From Gordonia alkanivorans NBRC 16433 (GTDB taxonomy: Bacteria > Actinomycetota > Actinomycetes > Mycobacteriales > Mycobacteriaceae): DNA of 64,000 bases. The translations under genes and the position numbers were made by a program. The notes beneath the pieces were generated by a model. The model was not told where the DNA came from. It saw only the letters and a list, made by a program, of their open reading frames with translations, and searched no databases. This document shows, piece after piece, positions 35,152 through 43,254 of the stretch; position 1 is the first letter of the stretch; every line of letters starts with the position of its first letter. The stretch covers positions 1 through 64,000 of the forward strand of contig NZ_BACI01000067.1 of assembly GCF_000225505.1 (NCBI RefSeq), read 5' to 3'.

Positions 35152-36679
35152 CGGGAACCTTCACCTCGGTGGTCGCGGTCAGTGTCTTGCCCCGGAAGAA
35201 GTCGCTGTTGTGGGCGAAACAGGCGAGCATCAGCGGGATTCCGAGAACCAGCATGCCCACGCCGAGGACGAAGACGCCACCGATCCCGCCGACCGAGGTG
35301 GCGCCGTAGTCCGGCGAGATCATGTCGATCGCCGAGCGGATGAAGGCCGCGGCCATGGCGAGGCCGCCGAGGAGCGGGAAGAGGCAGCGCAGGAGGAAGT
35401 TCCGTGCGGAGGCGAACAGGCTCGAGCGGAAGTACCAGACGCAGGCGAAGGCGGTGATCCCGTAGTAGAAGGCGACCGCGAGCCCGAGAGACGCGATGGA
35501 GTCGGCGAGGGTGTCCTGGCTGAGCAGTGAGAGGACCAGGTAGAAGGTGAGGGCCGCGGCACCCATGACGCCGGTACCGAAGGCGGGTGTCATGTAGCGC
35601 GGGTGGATCGAGGCGAACTTCTCGGGCAGTGCCTTGTAGACGGCCATCGAGAGGCTGCCGCGTGCGGTGGGCAGGATCGTGGACTGGGTCGAGGACAGCG
35701 CGGAGACGCAGACCGTCAACAGAAGTGCCGACGACAAGACCGCGCCCGCTACCGGGTCTCCCAGGATCGTCAGGACGTCCTCGTCGTTCGCGTCGTTCCC
35801 GAGTCCGATCCCGGTGTCGCCGAACCCGGCGAACGACTGGACCGCGTAGGCGACCAGCACGTAGGTGGCGACCAGGATGACGCACGTGAGGAGGGCGGCT
35901 CGGCCGGGGGTCTTGTCGGGGTCCTTGGTCTCCTCGCTGATCGCCAGGCACGCATCCCAGCCCCAGTAGATGAAGATGCACAGGATGACCGCCGCAGCGA
36001 TCTGCGACTGGTCGAGACCACTGGGCCACAACCAGGACCACTCCGGTGTGATCGCCTGGTCGCCGGCCCGGCCGGTGCCGACCTTCACCAGCGCGATCAC
36101 GCTCGCGATGATGAGCACGGCGAACTGGACGAACATCAGGATGGCCTGTATGCGTTCGCTGATGACGATGCCGCGGATGCTGATCCACGTCATGGCGATG
36201 ATGAAGAAGCTGCCGAGCAGGATCTTCGCGAGCAGGCTGTCGACGAGGCCGTGGAGGCCGAGGAACTTGAACAGGTACAGCGCGGCGATCTCGGAGACGT
36301 TGGCGAGCACGATGATCGCCGACACGGCGAGGCCCCACCCGCCGATCCAGCCGATCCACGGACCGAAAGCCTTTGTGCCCCAAGTGAACGTCGTGCCGCA
36401 GTCCGGGGTGTCGCGGGACAGTTCGCGATAGGCGAAGGCGACGAGCAACATCGGGATGAAGGCGAGGACGAACATCGCCGGGGCCTTGTCGTGGACGCTG
36501 TCGACCACGTAGCCGAGGGTGGCGGCGAGGCTGTAAGCCGGTGCGACGGCGGACAAGCCGATGATGACGTTGCCCATCAGCCCGATCGAACCGAGTCGCA
36601 GGCCCTTGTTGCCGGGATCGCCCACGAGGCCGGCCTCGCCGCCGCCTCCGACCGCCTCGGTCTCGATGCGCTCCGCCAT
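35141..36679 (-). CDS. APC-superfamily amino acid/polyamine permease
   Basis: 512 residues with about 12 transmembrane helices. GSIGLMGNVIIGLSAVAPAYSLAATLGYVVDSV and FIPMLLVAFAYRELSRDTPDCGTTFTWGTKAFGP are the helix 1-3 signatures of APC amino acid permeases. Position beside aminotransferase, aldehyde dehydrogenase and amine oxidase genes points to uptake of the amine or amino acid they degrade. Co-transcribed with the USP gene. Confidence 0.9.
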   Translation of the reverse strand: MAERIETEAVGGGGEAGLVGDPGNKGLRLGSIGLMGNVIIGLSAVAPAYSLAATLGYVVDSVHDKAPAMFVLAFIPMLLVAFAYRELSRDTPDCGTTFTWGTKAFGPWIGWIGGWGLAVSAIIVLANVSEIAALYLFKFLGLHGLVDSLLAKILLGSFFIIAMTWISIRGIVISERIQAILMFVQFAVLIIASVIALVKVGTGRAGDQAITPEWSWLWPSGLDQSQIAAAVILCIFIYWGWDACLAISEETKDPDKTPGRAALLTCVILVATYVLVAYAVQSFAGFGDTGIGLGNDANDEDVLTILGDPVAGAVLSSALLLTVCVSALSSTQSTILPTARGSLSMAVYKALPEKFASIHPRYMTPAFGTGVMGAAALTFYLVLSLLSQDTLADSIASLGLAVAFYYGITAFACVWYFRSSLFASARNFLLRCLFPLLGGLAMAAAFIRSAIDMISPDYGATSVGGIGGVFVLGVGMLVLGIPLMLACFAHNSDFFRGKTLTATTEVKVPDVY

Positions 36680-36762
36680 GCTGGTTCTCCGCTCACATGT
36701 TCACGACGAGAGACAGAGTACGATTCTGCTCCCGATTCCTCCCTGCAAGTACGAAACCCGGC

Positions 36763-37173
36763 TCAATTGCGCGCTCGGCACCTGCTCGTCGGTTCGTGTC
36801 CGCGGGCGGAGTCCTCGGCGACGAGTTCGGACTCAACCCAGATCTGACATCTGGAAAATCTTCCGCCGGACTGGAATAGCGCGTCGAGTGGTTCGCCCGG
36901 CGAATGTCTCGTGTACACCAGGGATGCCGACCACAACCTCGTGTGTCCGTCCTGGTGCGTGAGCGGGACGTGGGTCTGGGTGCGGAGACGGGCGGCTGCG
37001 TCGAACCATACGGCGGCGCCGTTGTGCTGCCGGTCCGAGGTCAGGGTGATCGTGATCCGTTGGGGCTCGGGGGCGGGGGCCGGTGCCGCCGTGGCGGGTG
37101 AGAACACCGCCAGACACAGGGCGGTGCCGGTCAGGAGGGTGAGGAGTAGGCGGAGGTACAGGATTCGGACCAC
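36763..37173 (-). CDS. Small secreted protein, possibly MmpS-like
   Basis: 136 residues starting with a clear signal peptide (LRLLLTLLTGTALCLAVFSPATAAPAP). The mature domain is short and beta-rich with one Cys pair (SRCQIWVES...PTSRC). The ending, Cys, beta strand, a polar turn and Cys, recalls the extracellular domain of MmpS lipid-transport accessory proteins, but no MmpL gene is nearby and similarity is weak. It could equally be an unrelated exported protein. Confidence 0.6.
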   Translation of the reverse strand: MVRILYLRLLLTLLTGTALCLAVFSPATAAPAPAPEPQRITITLTSDRQHNGAAVWFDAAARLRTQTHVPLTHQDGHTRLWSASLVYTRHSPGEPLDALFQSGGRFSRCQIWVESELVAEDSARGHEPTSRCRARN

Positions 37174-37243
37174 GACGGCGCTCCGTTCGGCGGGGTGACT
37201 GGGTCCTTCTTGGACGCAGCTGGGTGCCGATCGGTTCCCCGGG

Positions 37244-38407
37244 TCATCGGACGAGTGTCAGTTCGCGGGTCGCGGTCTGCCGGAAATCCGTTGCGGCGCC
37301 GAGTAACCGGGCGATCGCCAGGCGGCCCTGCAGGCGGGCCAGGCCGGCTCCCACGCACAGGTGCAGTCCCTTGCCGAACGCCAGGTGCGAGCCGTGTCCG
37401 GACCGCGCGGTCGCACGGTCGAGGTCGATGGCCGGCGCGGCGTCGAAGTGCTCGGGATCTCGGTTGCCCACGCGCCACATGAGATAGATGTGCGAGCCGG
37501 CCGGGAGGCGGGCGTCACCCAGCGTGGTGTCGGCGACGACGTGCCGGAAGTGGCCCCGGAACGGGGATTCCAGGCGCAGGGCCTCCTCGACGAAGGCCGG
37601 GATGAGGTCGGGCGCGTGGCGCAACCGTGCGGCGACCTCGGGGTGTCGCGCCAGGATCCGGACCGCGTTGGTCAGGAGGCTGACAGTGGAGTCGGACCCC
37701 GCCGCGACGAGTTGCAGGAGAATCATCACCGCCGCCGGACGGTCGAGGTCGGCCCGGGCCACGGCCGACGCGATGTCGGCGAGGACCCCTCGTCCCGGCG
37801 TGCCCTCCCGTTCGTTCCGTAGCGCCGAGTCCAGCGCGTCGCCGAGATAGGCGGTGAGTTCGGCGACCGCGGTGGTCGCGGTGGTGAGTTGGCCGGGGGT
37901 GATCACACCGTCGATCAGCACGTTGGTAGCACCCGCCCAGTGGGCGAGATCGTCGATGTCCTCGTGGGGGAGACCGAGGAGCTCGGTGACCACGGTTATC
38001 GGGACGCGTTGTGCCACAGCGGTCGTCCAATCGATCGTGTCCTCGTCGAGGCCCTCGGACCAGGCGGTGTCCACGACCTCGGCGACGTAGGGTTCCAGTG
38101 CCCGGATGCGCGCGGGTGTCAGCGACGGCATGACCAGCGACCGATGGAGTCGGTGGCGCGGGCCGTCGGCGGTGGCCAGGACGTGAATCGCATCGCCGAG
38201 TCCGGCGACCGGGAACTCCGACACCGATCCGTCGTCGTGGCAGACCATCGTGGCGGTCAGGTTCGACGAGAAGTCCTCGGGTCGTCGCACCACATCGGCG
38301 ATGAGATCCCAGGAGCCGACGGCGAAGAACGGGGAGTCGCCGATCTGCTGTACCGGGAACCCGGTGTGGAAGCGCGACAGGAAGGCGGGGTCGTCGAGTG
38401 CGAGCAT
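37244..38407 (-). CDS. Cytochrome P450 (second)
   Basis: 387 residues, slightly short for a bacterial P450. The heme loop LAFGKGLHLCVGAGLAR carries the Cys ligand at residue 351, the I-helix has LQLVAAGSDSTVSL and the ExxR is EEALRLESP. The acid before the I-helix Thr is Asp-Ser rather than the common Glu/Asp-Thr. It faces a TetR gene across 143 bases containing three palindromes. No redox partner or substrate clue nearby. Confidence 0.92.
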   Translation of the reverse strand: MLALDDPAFLSRFHTGFPVQQIGDSPFFAVGSWDLIADVVRRPEDFSSNLTATMVCHDDGSVSEFPVAGLGDAIHVLATADGPRHRLHRSLVMPSLTPARIRALEPYVAEVVDTAWSEGLDEDTIDWTTAVAQRVPITVVTELLGLPHEDIDDLAHWAGATNVLIDGVITPGQLTTATTAVAELTAYLGDALDSALRNEREGTPGRGVLADIASAVARADLDRPAAVMILLQLVAAGSDSTVSLLTNAVRILARHPEVAARLRHAPDLIPAFVEEALRLESPFRGHFRHVVADTTLGDARLPAGSHIYLMWRVGNRDPEHFDAAPAIDLDRATARSGHGSHLAFGKGLHLCVGAGLARLQGRLAIARLLGAATDFRQTATRELTLVR

Positions 38408-38462
38408 GTCCCCAGCGTCGCCGACGGGCGCGGCCGGGACAACGGTTCCCTTCGAAGTCGAT

Positions 38463-38475
38463 ACGAACGGTTCGT
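38463..38475. promoter_or_regulatory. Palindrome in the P450/TetR divergent region
   Basis: ACGAAC-G-GTTCGT is a perfect 13-base inverted repeat, 56 bases upstream of the P450 start. It may be an operator for the neighbouring regulator. Confidence 0.35.
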
Positions 38476-38490
38476 GGCGTCCGGCATCGA

Positions 38491-38559
38491 TGTCTCATCG
38501 ATGGACCCTGACCTGGGCTGAAACACACGCAAGGGGTTGCTTGTTGTCTCATGATGAGA
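38491..38559. promoter_or_regulatory. Repeated TGTCTCAT-type operator of the TetR gene
   Basis: TGTCTCATGATGAGA (38545-38559) contains the perfect palindrome TCTCAT-G-ATGAGA, and it overlaps the upstream ATG of the TetR gene. The same left half, TGTCTCATCGATG, recurs at 38491-38503. Two similar sites in a divergent promoter suggest an autoregulatory TetR operator. Confidence 0.42.
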
Positions 38560-39189
38560 AGCGACGACGAAGGGGTGTGGATGGCTGACTGGCTCGTGGG
38601 TGGCGATCGTGGCGACGCGGCACGGAGGAGGCTCGTCTCCCAGGCCACGGCGCTGATCGCCTCTCGTGGACTCGACGCGTTCAGCGTCGACGAACTGGCC
38701 GTCCGAGCGCACTGCTCACGAGCGACGATCTACCGCCATGCGGGCGGCCGTGCCCAGCTGATCGAGGCGGTGCTGTCGATGACCGCCGCCCCGGTCCTGG
38801 AATCGATCCGCGAGGAGGCCGCCGGCACGACAGGGGATGAGCGCGCACGGATCGCGATCACCGCGGCGGTCGGCGCCCTGCGTGCAGACCGGGTGATCCG
38901 CCAGTTCCTCCGGCCGGGAAGCCTGATCGCGACGACGCCGACCGTGCTCGCCTCACCGACCGTGCTGGCCGTCGCCGCGGAACTCATCGGCATCGACCCC
39001 GACGACGCCGTCGCCGCGCGGTTCGCGATCCGGTCGGTCCTGACGATGTTGCTCTGGCCGGCGGCTCCCGAGGAAGAAGCGGCGCTGGTGGACTCGATCA
39101 TCGCGGGGATCTTCCAGGGCGAGGCGTCGACGAACAACGGCCCGCACCGAGATCGGTGCGGGCCGTTGCCGGGCTGCAGAGAAAGCTGA
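38551..39189 (+). CDS. TetR-family regulator beside the P450
   Basis: 212 residues; HTH in DAARRRLVSQATALIASRGLDAFSVDELAVRAHCSRATIYRHAGGRAQLIEAVLS. The rest is helical with no recognised ligand motif. The ATG at 38551 lies inside a palindrome; the ATG at 38581 (MADWLVGG) may be the true start and has GAAGGGGTGTGG upstream. The last ~20 residues are encoded by a strong terminator hairpin, so the C terminus is unusual. Divergent from the P450, its probable target. Confidence 0.82.
   Translation: MMRSDDEGVWMADWLVGGDRGDAARRRLVSQATALIASRGLDAFSVDELAVRAHCSRATIYRHAGGRAQLIEAVLSMTAAPVLESIREEAAGTTGDERARIAITAAVGALRADRVIRQFLRPGSLIATTPTVLASPTVLAVAAELIGIDPDDAVAARFAIRSVLTMLLWPAAPEEEAALVDSIIAGIFQGEASTNNGPHRDRCGPLPGCRES
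39135..39168. terminator. Strong bidirectional hairpin after sdhB
   Basis: CAACGGCCCGCACCGA (39135-39150) pairs perfectly with TCGGTGCGGGCCGTTG (39153-39168): 16 base pairs closing on two bases. It stands 27 bases beyond the sdhB stop and inside the 3' end of the convergent TetR frame. No T tract on either side. It is the clear terminator candidate for the sdh operon. Confidence 0.62.
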
Positions 39190-39194
39190 ATCGA

Positions 39195-39983
39195 TTAGCG
39201 CGAGAACATGAGTGCGCGCTTGACCTCCGAGATCGCCTGCGTGACCTGGATGCCGCGGGGGCATGCGTCGGTGCAGTTGAAGGTCGTGCGGCAGCGCCAC
39301 ACGCCGTCGACGTCGTTGAGGATGTCGAGACGCTCGACGGCGCCCTCGTCACGGCTGTCGAAGATGAAGCGGTGCGCGTTGACGATCGCGGCCGGGCCGA
39401 AGTAGGAACCCTCGGTCCAGAACACCGGGCAGCTCGTGGTGCAGCAGGCACAGAGGATGCACTTGGTGGTGTCGTCGAAGCGGGCGCGGTCGCTCTGGCT
39501 CTGGATGCGCTCGCGGGTCGGCTCGTTGCCCGTGGTCATCAGGAACGGCTTGATGGCGCGGTAGGCGTCGAAGAACGGCTCCATGTCGACCACGAGATCC
39601 TTCTCCACCGGCAAGCCGCGGATCGGCTCGATGGTGATGGTGATCTCCTTGGACTTGTCCTTGGGGAGCATGTCCTTCATGAGGAGCTTGCAGGCGAGAC
39701 GGTTGACGCCGTTGATGCGCATGGCGTCCGAGCCGCACACGCCGTGCGCGCAGCTGCGGCGGAAGGTCAGGGTGCCGTCGAGGTAGCCCTTCACGTACAG
39801 CAGCAGGTTGAGCAGGCGGTCCGTCGGGAGCGCCGGGACGCGGAAGCTCTCCCAGCCCTGGGCATCCGGATTCTCCGGGTTGAACCGGGCGATCTTGAGC
39901 GTCACCATGGTGGCCTCTTCGGGCACCGGGGGCAGCGGCGGCTCGTCGGAGGACGGTGCGGGCTTGTCCAGAACAGATGTCAT
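39195..39983 (-). CDS. sdhB: Succinate dehydrogenase iron-sulfur subunit
   Basis: 262 residues carrying the three Fe-S clusters of complex II: the plant-type [2Fe-2S] ligands in RRSCAHGVCGSDAM...LACK, then CILCACCTTSCP and CRTTFNCTDACPRGI for the [4Fe-4S] and [3Fe-4S] clusters. Last gene of sdhC-sdhD-sdhA-sdhB; its ATG overlaps the sdhA stop by one base. Confidence 0.96.
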   Translation of the reverse strand: MTSVLDKPAPSSDEPPLPPVPEEATMVTLKIARFNPENPDAQGWESFRVPALPTDRLLNLLLYVKGYLDGTLTFRRSCAHGVCGSDAMRINGVNRLACKLLMKDMLPKDKSKEITITIEPIRGLPVEKDLVVDMEPFFDAYRAIKPFLMTTGNEPTRERIQSQSDRARFDDTTKCILCACCTTSCPVFWTEGSYFGPAAIVNAHRFIFDSRDEGAVERLDILNDVDGVWRCRTTFNCTDACPRGIQVTQAISEVKRALMFSR

Positions 39984-41737
39984 CAGTACTTACGCTCCAT
40001 CGGCTCGTAACGGGTTTCGACCACTGGCTTGTAGTCCAACTCGATGTCCGCGAGAAGGTCGGTGCCCTTCTTGTACGCCATGGTGTGACGCTTGTAGTTC
40101 ACGTCGTCGCGATCCGGGTAGTCCTCGCGGGCGTGTCCGCCGCGCGACTCCTTGCGGTTGAGGGCGCCCACCACGGTGACCTCGGCCATCTCGAGCAGGA
40201 AGCCCAGCTCGATCGCCTCGAGGAGGTCGCTGTTGAAACGCTTGCCCTTGTCGTGGACGCGGATGTGCGCGTAACGCTCCTTGAAGCGGTGGATGTCGGT
40301 CAGTGCCTGCTTGAGGGTCTCCTCGGTGCGGAACACCGACGCGTTGTTGTCCATCGACGCCTGCAGCTCGGTGCGGATGTCGGCGACACGCTCGTGGCCG
40401 TGATCCGACAGGAGCAGGTCGAGCCAGCTGTCGACCATCTCGGTCGGCTGCTCGGGCAGCTCGGCGAACTCGGCGTTGTTGGCGTACTCGGCGGCGGCGA
40501 TGCCGGCGCGGCGTCCGAAGACGTTGATGTCGAGCAGCGAGTTGGTGCCGAGGCGGTTGGCGCCGTGCACCGACACGCAGGCACACTCACCGGCGGCGTA
40601 CAGGCCGTGGACGACCTCGTCGTTGTTGCGCAACACCTGACCGTTGATGTTGGTCGGGATGCCGCCCATGACGTAGTGGCAGGTCGGGAACACCGGCACG
40701 TACTCGGTGACCGGGTCGACGCCGAGGTAGGTGCGGGCGAACTCGGTGATGTCCGGGAGCTTCTCGTTGAGGACGTCCTCGCCGAGGTGCGTCACGTCGA
40801 TGTAGACGTAGTCCTTGTTCGGTCCGGCGCCACGGCCCTCGAGCACCTCGAGAACCATCGAGCGGGCGACGATGTCGCGGGGCGCGAGGTCCTTGATGGT
40901 GGGGGCGTAGCGCTCCATGAAACGCTCGCCGTCGGCGTTGCGCAGGATGCCGCCCTCACCGCGGACGGCCTCCGAGATGAGGATGCCGAGGCCGGCCAGG
41001 CCGGTCGGATGGAACTGGTGGAACTCCATGTCCTCGAGCGGCAGGCCCTTGCGGAAGATGATGCCCATGCCGTCGCCGGTCAGCGTGTGCGCGTTCGACG
41101 TCGTCTTGTACATGCGGCCCGAGCCGCCGGTCGCGAAGACGATCGACTTGGCGTGGAAGACGTGGATCTCGCCGGTGGCCAGCTCATAGGCGACGACACC
41201 GGTCGCGACCTGCTCGCCGTCCTCGTTCTCGGTGAGGCAGATGTCGAGCGCATAGAACTCGTTGAAGAACTCGACGTCGTGCTTGACGCAGTTCTGGTAC
41301 AGCGTCTGCAGGATCATGTGACCGGTGCGGTCGGCGGCGTAGCAGGCACGACGCACGGGCGACTTGCCGTGGTCGCGGGTGTGCCCGCCGAAGCGACGCT
41401 GGTCGATCTTGCCCTCGGGCGTCCGGTTGAACGGGAGACCCATCTTCTCCAGATCGAGCACCGCGTCGATGGCCTCCTTGGCCATGATCTCGACGGCGTC
41501 CTGATCGGCGAGGTAGTCACCACCCTTGACGGTGTCGAAGGTGTGCCACTCCCAGTTGTCCTCCTCGACGTTGGCCAGCGCGGCGCACATGCCGCCCTGA
41601 GCCGCGCCGGTGTGGCTACGGGTGGGGTAGAGCTTGGTCAGAACCGCGGTGCGGGCACGCGGTGCGGCTTCGATCGCCGCGCGCATCCCGGCGCCGCCGG
41701 CGCCCACGATGACGACGTCGTAGCGGTGTTCCTGCAT
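39983..41737 (-). CDS. sdhA: Succinate dehydrogenase flavoprotein subunit
   Basis: 584 residues. FAD-binding VVIVGAGGAGMRAAIEAA, the covalent-FAD His in TRSHTGAAQGG, the substrate loop HPTGLAGLGILISEAVRGEGG and ECACVSVHGANRLGTNSLLD are all present. Oxidises succinate to fumarate. The ATG at 41737 follows GGAGACCAAGAAC; the frame is open far upstream without a better start. Lies between sdhD and sdhB. Confidence 0.96.
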   Translation of the reverse strand: MQEHRYDVVIVGAGGAGMRAAIEAAPRARTAVLTKLYPTRSHTGAAQGGMCAALANVEEDNWEWHTFDTVKGGDYLADQDAVEIMAKEAIDAVLDLEKMGLPFNRTPEGKIDQRRFGGHTRDHGKSPVRRACYAADRTGHMILQTLYQNCVKHDVEFFNEFYALDICLTENEDGEQVATGVVAYELATGEIHVFHAKSIVFATGGSGRMYKTTSNAHTLTGDGMGIIFRKGLPLEDMEFHQFHPTGLAGLGILISEAVRGEGGILRNADGERFMERYAPTIKDLAPRDIVARSMVLEVLEGRGAGPNKDYVYIDVTHLGEDVLNEKLPDITEFARTYLGVDPVTEYVPVFPTCHYVMGGIPTNINGQVLRNNDEVVHGLYAAGECACVSVHGANRLGTNSLLDINVFGRRAGIAAAEYANNAEFAELPEQPTEMVDSWLDLLLSDHGHERVADIRTELQASMDNNASVFRTEETLKQALTDIHRFKERYAHIRVHDKGKRFNSDLLEAIELGFLLEMAEVTVVGALNRKESRGGHAREDYPDRDDVNYKRHTMAYKKGTDLLADIELDYKPVVETRYEPMERKY

Positions 41738-41751
41738 GTTCTTGGTCTCCT

Positions 41752-42207
41752 TTAGCCGACGCTGTTGACGTCGAAGGTGAGGATCGCGTAGGTGCCCAGC
41801 ACCAGGGTCAGGATCATCGACACGGCCAGCAGCACGTTGAGCCAGAATCGGGTCGAGTCCTTGCGCGAGTAGTCGGCGATGACGGTGCGGACACCGTTGC
41901 CGCCGTGCAGCTGGGCCAGCCACAGCATGGTCAGATCCCAGATCTGCCAGCCGGGTGAACTCCAGCGAGCGGCGACGAACGAGGCGTCGATGCGGTGCAC
42001 GCCGCCGTCCCAGGCCAGCATGATGAACATGTGGCCGATGGTCAGGAAGACGAGGATCAGGCCGGAGAAGCGCATGAACATCCATGCGTTCTTCTCGAAG
42101 TTGCCGCCCTTGGGCTTGCGGGGCGAACGGGGATTGTCCAGGCTCGCCGGACGGTCGTGTTCCTTGCCGAGGGTCTTGGCGACACCGGTGGCTTCCGAGG
42201 TGGTCAT
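41752..42207 (-). CDS. sdhD: Succinate dehydrogenase membrane anchor subunit
   Basis: 151 residues, three transmembrane helices: FMRFSGLILVFLTIGHMFIMLAW, LTMLWLAQLHGGNGVRTV and FWLNVLLAVSMILTLVLGTYAI. The His in IGHMFIM is a candidate heme b ligand. It anchors SdhAB and, with SdhC, forms the quinone site. A polar 45-residue N terminus precedes the first helix. Confidence 0.92.
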   Translation of the reverse strand: MTTSEATGVAKTLGKEHDRPASLDNPRSPRKPKGGNFEKNAWMFMRFSGLILVFLTIGHMFIMLAWDGGVHRIDASFVAARWSSPGWQIWDLTMLWLAQLHGGNGVRTVIADYSRKDSTRFWLNVLLAVSMILTLVLGTYAILTFDVNSVG

Positions 42208-42219
42208 CTCTGGTGTCTC

Positions 42220-42624
42220 CTACAGGTGGCTGAACAGGATCTGCAGCAGGCGGATCGCGCCGGCACCGAACACGACGACGAACAGGGTCAGGGCGACCCA
42301 CAGCATCTGCCGCTGGTACTTGGGACCCTTGGACCAGAAGTCCACCAGGATCAGGCGCACGCCGTTGAAGGCGTGGAACAGGACACACGCGACCAGCGCG
42401 ATCTCCATGAGACCGATGATCGGGGTCTTGTAGGTTTCGATGATCTGGTCGTACTGGTTGGGATCGACGCGGATGACCGCGGTGTCCAACACGTGTACGA
42501 ACAAGAAGAAGAAGATGGTGACGCCCGTGATGCGGTGCAGAACCCAGGACCACATGCCCGGGTCGCCGCGATACAGGGAACGTCGACGCACCGGGTCAGG
42601 TGCGACTTCGGTCGAGGTGCTCAT
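42220..42624 (-). CDS. sdhC: Succinate dehydrogenase cytochrome b subunit
   Basis: 134 residues, first gene of the operon. SLYRGDPGMWSWVLHRITGVTIFFFLFVHVLD and LFHAFNGVRLILVDFW are SdhC signatures with the heme-ligand histidines. The ATG at 42624 (MSTSTEVAPD) fits the family; upstream in-frame starts would extend through the promoter region. Expected leader about 130 bases. Confidence 0.93.
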   Translation of the reverse strand: MSTSTEVAPDPVRRRSLYRGDPGMWSWVLHRITGVTIFFFLFVHVLDTAVIRVDPNQYDQIIETYKTPIIGLMEIALVACVLFHAFNGVRLILVDFWSKGPKYQRQMLWVALTLFVVVFGAGAIRLLQILFSHL

Positions 42625-42748
42625 CGGAAAAGTGGCCTCCAACATCGTCGATGGACGCGTCGAATCGGCATGCTCCGACTCGACCATGGACCCATGACAA
42701 GAGACTCTAAACCCATGCCCATTCCGGTGATAAATTGCCCGAACCGAT

Positions 42749-42777
42749 TTGAGGCACAAGACATTACGACTTAGGTT
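42749..42777 (+). promoter_or_regulatory. cdd-deoA-add promoter
   Basis: TTGAGG (42749-42754) and TAGGTT (42772-42777) with an exact 17-base spacer. The -10 lies inside the IdeR-like box, so an iron-bound repressor would block it. Confidence 0.5.
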
Positions 42778-42789
42778 TGCCTTACCCAA
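42761..42789 (-). promoter_or_regulatory. sdhCDAB promoter
   Basis: On the minus strand TTGGGT (42789-42784) and TAATGT (42766-42761) have an exact 17-base spacer. The -35 and most of the spacer are inside the IdeR-like box. Transcription would start near 42754. Confidence 0.5.
42771..42789. promoter_or_regulatory. IdeR/DtxR-type box in the sdh/cdd divergent promoter
   Basis: TTAGGTTTGCCTTACCCAA matches the IdeR consensus TWAGGTWAGSCTWACCTWA at 17 of 19 positions. It overlaps both divergent promoters described here. Confidence 0.62.
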
Positions 42790-42849
42790 GCCTTTGCGCC
42801 GATGAACTGCGCATGTCCGGTTGGTTACACCATTTGCCAGGAGGTGGGC

Positions 42850-43254
42850 GTGAGTACCGAAATCCAGTGGAATGTCCTGCGACACAGAGCAACTGAGATG
42901 CTGTCCCATGCCTACGCCCCGTACTCGCACTACCCCGTGGGGGCCGCGGGAGTCACCTCCGACGGGCGTGTCGTCGCAGGTTGCAATGTGGAAAATGTCT
43001 CATACGGTCTGGGGATCTGCGCCGAGGTCTCGCTGGTCGCACAGTTGATCTCACAAGGTGACAGGTCCCTGCGTGCGGTGACCGTCACCGACGCCTCCGG
43101 CAAGGTCCTGATGCCGTGCGGGCGGTGCCGGCAGGTGCTCCTCGAACACGGCGGCCGTGACCTCCTCGTCGATCACCCCGCCGGTCCGCGTCTCCTCTCC
43201 GACCTGCTGCCTGACGCCTTCGGGCCCGACGACATCGCCCAGGTCGTGTCGTGA
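42850..43254 (+). CDS. cdd: Cytidine deaminase
   Basis: 134-residue homotetrameric-type zinc enzyme that converts cytidine and deoxycytidine to uridine forms. Zinc ligands C57 (in CAE with the proton-shuttle E59), C90 and C93 (PCGRC) are all present. The GTG at 42850 follows AGGAGGTGGGC; an upstream GTG/ATG at 42802 would add an unlikely 16 residues. First of cdd-deoA-add, which overlap by four bases each. Confidence 0.95.
   Translation: MSTEIQWNVLRHRATEMLSHAYAPYSHYPVGAAGVTSDGRVVAGCNVENVSYGLGICAEVSLVAQLISQGDRSLRAVTVTDASGKVLMPCGRCRQVLLEHGGRDLLVDHPAGPRLLSDLLPDAFGPDDIAQVVS

Noticed and set aside
39956-41755. Plus-strand open frame of about 600 codons over sdhA
   Set aside because: Antisense to sdhA, whose protein motifs are unmistakable; the antisense product is low-complexity Val/Glu/Asp/Arg.
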